64,000 nt of DNA, from assembly GCF_021134715.1 (NCBI RefSeq), contig NC_060023.1, forward strand, positions 8,680,001 through 8,744,000. Reading direction: 5' to 3'. Under the pieces are notes generated by a model. It worked only from the letters and a program-made list of their open reading frames with translations. It was not told the DNA's origin and searched no databases. Origin of the DNA: Daphnia pulex. Lineage: Eukaryota; Arthropoda; Branchiopoda; Diplostraca; Daphniidae. The translations under genes were made by a program, and so were the position numbers. Positions 38,898 to 48,700 of this stretch are shown here, in pieces (position 1 is the first letter of the stretch; every line of letters starts with the position of its first letter).

Positions 38898-39426
38898 TTA
38901 CAAAACGCCAGCCGCTTTCAAGTCGGCGAGCATCTTGACGACGTGCTCTGGCATGGGAGGAGGAGTAGGCAAATGGTCACCAGTTGCCTGGAAACCGTTC
39001 TCATCGGCGGTCCAGTTGACGGTGATGACGACTCCGTCCGGAGAAGTGTACGAGTAAGATCCCTTAGAGACGGTGCCAATATCCTCGGGTTTGGGACCCA
39101 CTTGCTTCTGGCTTCCGCTTTCTTCAACCTTAGTTCCATCAGCAGTTTCGAAACTGAAAAAAAGAAATGAATTATTTTGAATAGCTATTAAACAATACAT
39201 TTGAAAGCGGAATATACCCGGACAACTTACGCATATGTGTAGCTTCCGTCTGCGTTCATTTCGCTGTTGGACGAGACGATGGCAACGGGTTCCTTGTCTT
39301 TCTGAGCAGCGACAAGAGCCAAGAGAGCGACAACAATTACCTAGGTAATAAGAAAAGAGTGTGAAAATGGAATTGTGGGATAAATCAAGATAATCACGAA
39401 CGAAATAAGGGACTCACGATTTTCAT
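38898..39426 (-). CDS. Cuticle protein with RR-1 chitin-binding domain
   Basis: Three exons (39418-39426, 39231-39340, 38898-39153) give 124 residues, with a three-residue first exon typical of cuticle genes. Signal peptide MKIVIVVALLALVAAQ. The mature protein has DGSYTYAFETADGT, VGPKPEDIGTVSKGSYSY, GVVITVNWTADENGF and DHLPTPPPMPEHV, a full Rebers-Riddiford RR-1 consensus (chitin_bind_4). It is secreted by epidermis and binds chitin in soft or flexible cuticle. It is the intact relative of the divergent gene at 36449-36987; exon phases and length are the same, so they arose by duplication. Confidence 0.92.
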
Positions 39427-39506
39427 TTTTGTGCGTTGAATGGTTGTTACTGTTCTGCTGGTGAGAAGACAGAGAGAAATGTGATAACAAGTCCTCGAGT
39501 GGTATT

Positions 39507-39515
39507 CTTTTTATA
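39507..39515 (-). promoter_or_regulatory. TATA box of the cuticle gene
   Basis: TATAAAAAG on the minus strand lies 89 bases upstream of the start codon at 39426. Confidence 0.5.
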
Positions 39516-40129
39516 CAAAATTGAGTGAGAGCTGGGAACGATTCCGCGCGAGGGCGGGAACAGCTAGGAACGACCTTAACAAGTTTACAGTCCGTCATTC
39601 GATTATTCAGGAGAGGATATTCGTACGACTCGTCTGAAAATGAGAGAAAAAGAGAAACCTACTTTCAGTCGCTTTCAGTCAAACACGTAACATCTCTTTT
39701 TTTAAGGGGGAAGGAGAATGTCAAAGAAGACTAGGACTTGCGTATCCATAAAACATCAATTCCGCCAGCGCTCTCGGCGAGTCAGGGTCGCTGGGTACTT
39801 TTACTTCGTTCCCGTTGCCGACTTCCGTCGGGAATATTTCTCTTTCGCCGTTTCCTTAAAGAAAATGTTACTACACAATTCAAGCCTAGTGTCGTTTCAG
39901 ATTCAAGTAGTTATACTTTCGTTACTTTCTTATTCAAATAAAATTGACTTTCAATTTCTTTTTAGCCGGAGTAATAATACTTATAAGAGAAAGTTAAAAT
40001 TTGTATCTTGACTTGCGTGAGAAAAAAAATGAAACCAAATAACTGTATTTCATCGATTCTTGATCACATTTCTCAGGTACCGATTAATTTAAACTACAAA
40101 ATCAACATGAATCAGTAATGAAAAGAACT
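39516..40129. other. Intergenic region
   Basis: No coding exon was recognised between the cuticle promoter and the stop codon of the fourth BTB gene. Confidence 0.55.
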
Positions 40130-41290
40130 TTAATGCCACATGCGTCGAGTGGCCAGCAAACAGAGATCAGGATAGTTTTTAATCAGCCTCTCCCAGTCGT
40201 CCAGTTGGCAAATCTCTTTGCCATGAGAGGCCACGAAAGTGAGAGCAGCTTCCTTGAGCTTATCGACGGAGTGCAGGTGGGCCCAGGCCATCAAGTTGAT
40301 GGCGTTGTCCAGTCGGACGCAGGTCAACAGGAAACGGGCGCACTCGTTCTTCAGGTCTTGGACGTTGTAAATATCGGCAGCGGCAAACAGAAGACGGGCA
40401 GCATCTTCCGTCAGAGGCGCACTGGTGCGGCCGGAGTAGATGTAGTACAGCAGCTGCTTGAAAATTTCCGGTTTGATGTCGTTGATCGACACTTGATTCG
40501 TCTTGGCTTCTTTCATGTCGTTCTGGAACATGGCGGCGAAGACGGCGCTTCTGGCCGACAAAATCGTGACGTGGCCGCCGATTTTCTCGCTTATTCCGTC
40601 GACCCCCTCGAAACTGAACTGGACGTCGCAGTTGGATTGCTTGACGTAGAGATCCGCAAACTGACGGTGGGCGTTGATCTCTCCGACACTTTTGGGGAAT
40701 TTCATCCAGATGACGCAATTCTGAGCGGCAGGTTTCCACTCCACTCCCGACACGGAAATGTGGAATTTTTCCGACTTCCATTGGCCGGTAGAAAACGGCT
40801 CCATTAGGCTCTTTTTGCATCCGTTGACGCTGGCCCAAACCGAGCAGGGCCGGTCGTAGTTATCCGCGGAGCAACCCACGACGCCGCAACTGGCCTCTTC
40901 CTCTGGCTGGATTTCTCTGCTGGGCTTGACCTGCGTCAAACAAAGTTCGATGACGAAAGGGAATCCGGGTTCGATGGTCGAGCACAATTCGCACTCGTTG
41001 GGCAATGGATTCGGCTGGTAGTAGGAAGACGCCACGCTGAATTCCGGAATGCAGGAATAGAAATGATCCAGTTGAAATGTCTCCTTCTGTTTGCCACCTG
41101 CTCGGGCTATCATGGTCACGAATTCGAGCTGAATCAAATCATCGCCCAGTTCCGTGAGCTTCAAATCACTGCTGGAAACCGGGGATGAGATCGTTCGAAA
41201 TTCGAAATTCGAATCTGAAAGCGACAGACTGGATCTCCATTTCTTCGTTTTGACTCTTAAATTTGAGCTTGAACGCGCCCCTTCAGACAT
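40130..41290 (-). CDS. BTB/POZ protein 3, SPOP/TDPOZ-like, divergent
   Basis: Single-exon ORF of 386 residues. The start is the ATG of MSEGARSSS (context CAAAATG); the frame continues upstream only from a TTG. The MATH-like N-terminal half holds TFQLDHFYSCIPEF, RPCSVWASVNGCKKS and NCVIWMKF. The BTB domain begins at about residue 215 with CDVQFSFEG, IGGHVTILSARSAVFAAMF and LLYYIYSGRTSAPL. The BACK-like tail ends PDLCLLATRRMWH. It shares the architecture and lack of introns of the three tandem genes 7-14 kb away but is clearly more diverged and lacks their flanking repeats. It is an older paralogue, probably a cullin-3 substrate adaptor. Confidence 0.85.
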   Translation of the reverse strand: MSEGARSSSNLRVKTKKWRSSLSLSDSNFEFRTISSPVSSSDLKLTELGDDLIQLEFVTMIARAGGKQKETFQLDHFYSCIPEFSVASSYYQPNPLPNECELCSTIEPGFPFVIELCLTQVKPSREIQPEEEASCGVVGCSADNYDRPCSVWASVNGCKKSLMEPFSTGQWKSEKFHISVSGVEWKPAAQNCVIWMKFPKSVGEINAHRQFADLYVKQSNCDVQFSFEGVDGISEKIGGHVTILSARSAVFAAMFQNDMKEAKTNQVSINDIKPEIFKQLLYYIYSGRTSAPLTEDAARLLFAAADIYNVQDLKNECARFLLTCVRLDNAINLMAWAHLHSVDKLKEAALTFVASHGKEICQLDDWERLIKNYPDLCLLATRRMWH

Positions 41291-41970
41291 TTTGAAATGG
41301 GAACAGATGAGATGCAACTTTTAAAAGGTATTTAAACTCAAAATTGACTTAAATGAAAGCCCTCGTGCACGAGATATGGAGCGTTCTGCAAAACGCTGAC
41401 AACTGACGATTTCAATGGTTTGAGATTCTTGACGAAAATAGTGGGAGGAGTGCGAAATAAAATGGACAAAAATGGCCGTTGTTGGATTCCAGTAGAAAAA
41501 ATTATCCCTAATATTTCTTACGGTGCAAATTACTTACTCCACCTTTTTCCACAGCTAACCTTTCCTTTTTTGTATTTGTTTACCCTGTCCCCCTGGAAAT
41601 AAAGGTTTAGCCGCTTATGGCCGCTACCTTTAATTAGTGTTAAGATTTATTTTTATTTTTATTTTGGATATGGGGAGACTCTCTCTCCATACCCCTGTTT
41701 TAACTGATACAGATTACTGTACATCAATTTTGGAAAAAGAAAATCAGTTTATAGGTTATAGCAATTGATCCGGCATCCGTGGCATTCACAACCAGTCGGA
41801 AAAAGTTGTCTGCACGTGTGCATGTTGTTTATTTTATTTTATTTCCAACCTTGAAAACAGTTTACGCCTTCAGGGAATTATTCGTTAGTTTGTTGAAGGC
41901 CAACGAAAGGAAGAAATCTTGTTATTCACTTTGTTAGTTCGTTTCCAGCAGCTGTCAAGACCACTGCAAC
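41291..41970. other. Intergenic region between BTB gene and P450
   Basis: Divergent promoter interval. No TATA box with good spacing for the P450 was found and no exon was seen. Confidence 0.5.
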
Positions 41971-44354
41971 ATGAATAGTTTCTACAGTTTCTGTGCAGCT
42001 TTTTTTGTGATAGGATTGATCCTCGTGCTTGCAATTATAGGATGGTGGATATTTATTCACACTTCACCTTTTCATGTGACAGTTAATAAAATTCCTGGTC
42101 CCAAGTTCTACCTTCCCTTAATTGGAAATGCCTTGGATCTATCCGGAGGGCTCGATCGTAAGTCAAATGATTTGTTTATTCTTTTGAATTGATTCCAATT
42201 TAAGTTTGATTTATTCTCAAATAGTGGCTTTTGAAAATTACAGATATACTCAATACGTTTCAATTTAAATGGACGAAACAGTACGGAGGAATTTATAGAA
42301 TTTTCGTTGGAACGAACTGCTTCATACCTGTTTCATCACCCGTACTGCTCGAGGTAAGATTTAATCGCAGTGTTTGAGAAAAAAATACCCATCGTTGGTA
42401 CTAGTCCAGTGCGTGTGCATATCAATTAACCGAATTGTCATATTTACTATTGAATTAAAATATAGACGATTTTGAGCAGCCATAAAATCATTGATAAAGG
42501 TATATCATATGAACAGTTGCATCCATGGTTAGGACAAGGTCTTCTTACAAGTTCGGGTAAGAAAATCAATTAGAGAAGTTGGCTCAGAAATTTGAATAAT
42601 AATGTAACTGTGTATTTTACCGCAGGGGACCTGTGGAGATCACGCCGGAAACTGCTGACGCCAGCTTTTCATTTTTCAATTCTGAATAATTTTGTCGAAG
42701 TTTTCAACGAACAAAGCCGCATCCTCTGTGGAATTTTCGGTGAACTTTGCCAATCTTCTCCAGACGGTAAAGGAGAAATAGATGTCTATCCATTGATTAC
42801 AAGGTGTTCGCTTGACATTATTTGCGGTAAAAAAAACAACTCCTTTTATTCTTCCAAATATCTGTGGCCCACGTTTGCATAATTAATTATTTTTCCTTTG
42901 TTGAAGACGCTGTGATGGGAACGAAAATGAACGCGCAAGTTGAGGATTCTGATTACGTAAAGGCGGTTTACAGGTATACTTATTTAGAGAAATAAATGGA
43001 AATTTTTGTAATTCGCGCTTCGGGTTTTATTGTGTTGTAGAATTGGACAGGTGTTCGTGGAACGGTTCCAAAAGCCATGGTTAAAAAATTCTAGAATTTT
43101 CTCCCTTTCCGCTCTGGGACGAGAACACGATCAACTATTGAAAACCCTCCATGGTTTCACCGAAAACGTAAACTTCTTGTTCAGCAATCACGAGCGAAAG
43201 AAATTATTAATCATTTTCCGAGTAAATTTTATATAAATGTTTTGCTGTTGCATTGTTTAGGTGATTCGTAAAAGACAGGAAACCTTCGTCAAACAAACGC
43301 ATTTAAAAATTGAAGCGGAAGAAGCGGAAGCTGGAATCAGTATTTTATTGTTTTTTAATGATGCAAAATCAGTTCCCTTTATCTTTAACACTTTCCGCTT
43401 TTTACAGGAGGAAAAGGAAAATTACCACTTCTAGATTTGTTGCTTAAAGTTTCAGACGACGGCAGAGTTCTTTCTGCGCACGACATACGACAAGAAATTG
43501 ATACGTTCATGTCTGCGGTTAATATCGGCTTGATTGACTTTTAACTAAACGTAAAAATATTAAACCTTACTTTTATTTTGTTTAGGGGCATGATACAACA
43601 AGTTCCCTTATAGGCTGGTTTTTATACTCTATGGCATCGAATCCAGAATGTCAGGTAAAATTCAAAAGTATCCTTAATAATTGTCAAATATTCCAGGACG
43701 TATTTTAAAGCTTTTTGTATTTTATAGGAGACGGTGTTCAATGAATTACAAGATGTCTTTGGAGAATCGGAAAGAGACTGCACTCAAGAGGATATTCCCA
43801 ATTTGAAGTATTTTGATTGTTGCATCAAGGAGACGTTGAGGATTTATCCCAGTGTCCCTGCGTTTGAAAGGAATGTTCAAGAAGATGTCAAAATTGGTAA
43901 TAAATGAAAAACATATTTTTGGTTCATTTTACATTAAAACAATCTTTTTTAGGAGAATATTTGATACCCGCCGGAACTACTTTGCAATGTTTAACTTTGG
44001 CTATTCATCGAAATCCTGAATTCTTCCCTGATCCTTTGGCTTACAAACCCGAACGATTTTTTCCTGAGGAAGCCATCGGTCGACATCCGTATGCCTACAT
44101 CCCGTTTAGTGCTGGACCACGGAACTGTATCGGTAATTAATCAGATTGCACTAAGTGCGACAGAATTTCTATTAAATCAATTTTCGCCTGGACCAGGTCA
44201 AAGATTTGCGTTGCTAGAAAGCAAGGTCGTGCTATCGAGTCTTCTCCGCCGTTATAAGTTTGAGCTTTCACCCTACGCCAAGCCTCCCATTCCTTCATAC
44301 CACGTAATTTTAAAGTCTTTAACTGGCATCAATTTAGTTGTCTCCCAGCGTTGA
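41971..44354 (+). CDS. Cytochrome P450, CYP4 family
   Basis: Twelve exons: 41971-42157, 42244-42353, 42466-42556, 42626-42826, 42907-42973, 43041-43167, 43261-43339, 43408-43517, 43586-43654, 43728-43896, 43953-44132 and 44197-44354. They give 515 residues. It is a heme mono-oxygenase anchored in the ER by the N-terminal hydrophobic helix (about 7-30), followed by the proline hinge [13 protein letters not shown]4 marks: [14 protein letters not shown] (helix C), [15 protein letters not shown] (helix I, oxygen activation, Gly325-Thr329), KETLR (ExxR, Glu382/Arg385), PERFFPEE and the heme ligand loop [14 protein letters not shown] (Cys462). Members oxidise fatty acids, juvenoids or xenobiotics; the substrate here is unknown. 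All junctions are in frame and every key residue is present. Confidence 0.93.
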
Positions 44355-44829
44355 AGACCGATATAATTACCAACGTTTTCCAGCTTTGTTTTGCGTCAGC
44401 CGGCGGCCCGGCGCAGTGAGTAAATTAAATTTTAACTTTGGACGTGCTTTAACCAAGAATTTACTAATTATCCCAAAGTTGCTGAGTCTGTACGAAACAG
44501 ACTGGTATTGTTTTTTTGTTGTTGGGTCTACAAAATAACCGTCGTCACACTACTACTAATTAATTCTACAGCGCAAATACTTATTTTCTTTTTGTTAATA
44601 AGACGTGTGTTGGCCGCCTTATCGATTGGGCATATTCACCAGCATATTCCTGTTTGGTCTTTGTTAGGAATCACAAAGCGCACCAGTTCATACACCGTAT
44701 TATTAATAGGCCAGATATTGAATAGCCTAGTGCACAAACCGTTGGTTCGCAGTTTGCGGTAGTCATCGCTTCTTTGTTCTCCGTTCTTCTCTCGACAATC
44801 AAAAAAAGAATTGGAATTCCGCAGCTTGG

Positions 44830-45250
44830 GTGGCATTGGACGTCATTTTCTAGTCGTCAAGGAGGCTGTACCAACGAACTTATCAAGCCGAACTGTTTAA
44901 CCAAGCAATTACCGGGGCCTCGACCTTTGATTGAAAACACCTTGGACATTAAAGGAAGACGTGATAGTGAGGGAAGAGTCATCCTAGCAATTATGAGTTA
45001 CGACTTCCATATTGTTTAAGTCAAGTCTAAATTGTTTTTCCCTAGCTCCGGAATCGCTTCGAATAACGTGTGCTGAAACGGGTTTAATGTCATCATTATA
45101 TCACAAGTTCGATAAGCTTTGGATGGGCATAATAAAAATAACTAGATCGATTTTCAGGGTCTTACAACTAAGATGTGATGTCGTCGTTCTTTATCAAACT
45201 TGCTTGCAAAGAGAAAGTATGAAAATCCATCACGCCACTTAAAAGTAAAG
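44830..45250 (+). pseudogene. Possible decayed CYP4 N-terminal fragment
   Basis: Just downstream of the intact P450, the frame near 44910-44960 reads KQLPGPRPLIENTLDIKG, which resembles the hinge and first strand of a CYP4 (compare [20 protein letters not shown] in the intact gene). Further on, scattered words such as DKLWMGIIKI and CDVVVLY could be remnants of the following exon. No start, membrane helix or continuous frame was found. It is consistent with a degraded tandem copy, but the match is short and could be chance. Confidence 0.35.
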
Positions 45251-45380
45251 TCTCGTTTCTCTAAGAATTTCTCCTTGACAACTGTTGTCTTCTGATCTTT
45301 AAAAGTTGTGTGTTCTTGCAGGCGCTGTGAGTTAGAAAAAAGGTGCAAGTTATAATGGTACGCAGAATTACCAACAACAA

Positions 45381-45410
45381 AGCATCATACATTCGAGAAT
45401 GTATGATGCT
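45381..45410. repeat. Perfect 14-bp inverted repeat with 2-base spacer
   Basis: AGCATCATACATTC is followed by GA and then its exact reverse complement. It lies between the P450 and the 3' end of the neuroligin-like gene, in otherwise AT-rich DNA. Confidence 0.8.
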
Positions 45411-45756
45411 GATAGAGTGAATTGTATTTAATTATCTTAATCAACAAAGTCACTTATTAATGTACACAGTCATTATGATACACGAGATGGATATTAAGAC
45501 ATCGTGAAACTGAGGCAATAGAAATCCTAATGATCAGTAGGTTTTTAGTCGAGAGACGAAAACGACATTCGTTAGACGAATTGGCTTTTTCTCACAAATC
45601 GGGGCAGTTGAGCGAAGAATCACAAATTATTCGGTACGGTATACTTCACCGGAAGATGTCAAGTATTATTCACTGTTGAAGGACTCTCGCACGCAAGCTT
45701 GCACAAAATGGTAGACATTCACTGAAAGTACTGAGAGACGAAGAAACGAAAACTAT

Positions 45757-48700
45757 TTACACGTTAATCTCTTGAATTGATTTGGCACTCGCTTGCTGAT
45801 AAACCGCTGAAGATTGTGGAAGATTTTGTCCTGCTTTTTTGCTGCCGGGTAAAGTTGCGCTTTTATTGCTCTCGTCCAACAAGAACTGAATAATTGGACC
45901 ATAATTTCATCAACGCATTATTCTCCGAACTGCAATAAACGGTTTTACCTGATGATGAGGTGATGGCACTCTGAGCAGAAAAGGTGGAGGAGACGGCAAC
46001 CTGGTGCTGGTCGTCAAGTCAGACGAAACGACCCCACTGGCGAAAAGCGGTTGTTGCGGAGGAGGAGGAGGATGTTGTTGACCGAGTGCTTGTGACGTGA
46101 TGTCCGGATGGTTACGCGGATGCTGGTGGCAATGGCTGATGACCAACTGGCGCAAATCGGTCATCGATTCAATCGATTGCCTCGCAACTCGACCCTCCAA
46201 CTGGCCGTCCGATATCCTCTGCAATTTGCCACAGAAAGAGTCAAATTATGAGTGAAAACTTATTACTGTATATGGATGTTGATTGTTATACTTGGATGGT
46301 GTTTTCTGTGTCTACGTCGTTGTCGTCGCCGTTTCGTTTGCAATTGCCGCACCGACTGCGACGATAGATGGTGACGAAGAGAATCAAGTTAACAATCAGC
46401 AAAATATTTCCCAGCACCAAGATGATGCTCAGCGTCGCCTGGTTGGTCCAAAAGAAACCCAACACCAGCCGACTTTCTCCTCCAGCAACGCTGCTGACAG
46501 ATGTGCTGTTGTTATTATTCCCCGGCGACGGAACAGTGGAAGAAGAAGAGCCCGTCTCCGACGCCATTACACTTGGATTCACTATTGTCCAATCCCCCGT
46601 TCCTTTTTGACAATGGCCAATAGAAATACATTTATTAGTCAAGTTATTTTTGCTATCAACGAAAACGGTTAGAAAAATAGCGACCATGACAGCAAATAAT
46701 AGAGACGACCCACCAAATGAAAATGTTCCCTCAATAATTATTATTGGTTGCGTTCCTCGAAAGATTTTATCACAAATTTCTTATTTTTCAAAATTTTATT
46801 CTATCAATTCCAGAATTGGACGTCAGAATATTCGTTCATCAACAAACAAGAGAAGGGAAATATTTTGGATTTCGACATAGCTTTATTCGTTTCTGTTTTC
46901 ATTAAAGAAGAACTGTGGCGTAGAAGAGTCTTCCCTTTTTAAATTTTCCAACGTCAGTCGCGACTCGAATGATAAATGACAACGTCAACGTTCTTCGCAA
47001 TCAAGAAACGTTCATATAAATAAAGAGGTTCAACATCTTTTCTTCCACATTTTCCCTTTTTCCTCAGTGTGTGGTTTTTGTCCATTGTCGTGTTTCGCCT
47101 TTTCCGGCGTGGAATGGAAATATGAATCGACGCTGATCTCCGCCTACACGTCCTCACTCCATTCCCTTCCCAGTCGCTTGCCGTTTCTCGTGTGAAGAAA
47201 ACAAAATACTCTGCTGGCTTTATGTTCTTCACATCACAGTTTTAAAAAAAATAATAATTTCTTGCCATTAAAATAATTTTCTATAAATTTCCCAGAAATA
47301 TTGATTTGGAGGGGAGCAGAGTCATCTGCGATATAATGGCGCACCGGGACTTTATAACGATATTTTGGCCAAAGAAATTCCGGTAAACTTTGGGGATAGC
47401 GCTGTAGTTTCCAGCCGTCTTGAGAGACAAGTAAAACTTGGCAAGAACCGATATACCACAATCGAATTTGATAGGACTTTTTCCTCAACCCTCTTTTGAA
47501 TAACATGTCGCTCATAATGATATGCCAATAGTTGTGAAATGCATCTCATCAATAACACCGAAAAACGTCAAGAATATCTATGATTGTTATTTACCTGGTG
47601 ATGTGCCGTTAAGCGTCTGATTTTGACCACTTCGCTTGTGACCGTTGACGGAACTGCTACACTCGACCACTGTTGCGCTGGTGGCAACTGGATCCACGTC
47701 CGACGTCAGCGGGGAATCCCGGGACCGTCCAATCGTCCTAGTAATGTTGTTGCCGGACAACCGAACGACTCCTTGAATTCGAAGAGTATTGTCGTTTCAT
47801 CCACACAAAAAAAAAGAAAAAGAGAAAATATTACAGAGAACATATTTTAGTGACACTGTGTGATTGCGAATTACGGTGTGAAAATTCGTTCTGTACAATT
47901 TGACAAAGATCAAATGAAAAATATTCTCCAGCATTGCCTGTGTTGTTACATCTTATTTAATCTAATTATGGGATATAGTACCTTCGTAGAATTGGTCAGC
48001 TGGATTGTTATGCTGATCGAATGTGTGATGAATGGACGGATGAGTTCCGGTTCCATCGCCACTTGTCTGATGCAATGACGGAATCAGTTGCAGCCAGACG
48101 GCAATCTGGTGACCCCGGTAGTGAGTTTTCAAATGGGCGTGCTGTTGTTGCTGTTGTTTTCCTTTCGGGAGAAATTAATTAAACGTTAATACAGGAGAAA
48201 ATGTATTTATTGTCCTTTAATTCAAACAGAAATTGTTTGCTTAACGCACAATTAATGTATAGTGAATTGAATTCTAAATCTAGTTTCCGCCCCACATTTT
48301 TGCAATTGTACATACGTTCGAACTTCGAAAGTTCATTCAACTTAAGGGAAGTACAAATACAATGAGTCAACTTTTCATCCAGTTGAATGGATTTAATGCG
48401 CAAATCAACTACAGTTATGATTTACATTAAACCGATCAAGTAATACTCCATGACTCCATAACAAATAATAACGATATCCTTCCATTCATATGGAAGATCT
48501 ATTGGGTGAGAGTTTATCCACCAAGGATGAATGATGTGCATGGGGAGAGAAGGACTTGAAAGACTCACCAAAGACCATGTAGTACTGCGAATGTAAATTG
48601 AATGGCTCCCATCGGAGTTTGGATCGCGGCATCAGCTCTCCTTTGCTTCCGATCTCCAAATTAGGATCCCTGCGCGTCGTGGGTGGGCGAAAAAGCGGCA

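Noticed and set aside
40118..40807. Plus-strand open frame of 229 codons opposite the fourth BTB gene
   Set aside because: Antisense to a clear BTB protein; no domain of its own.
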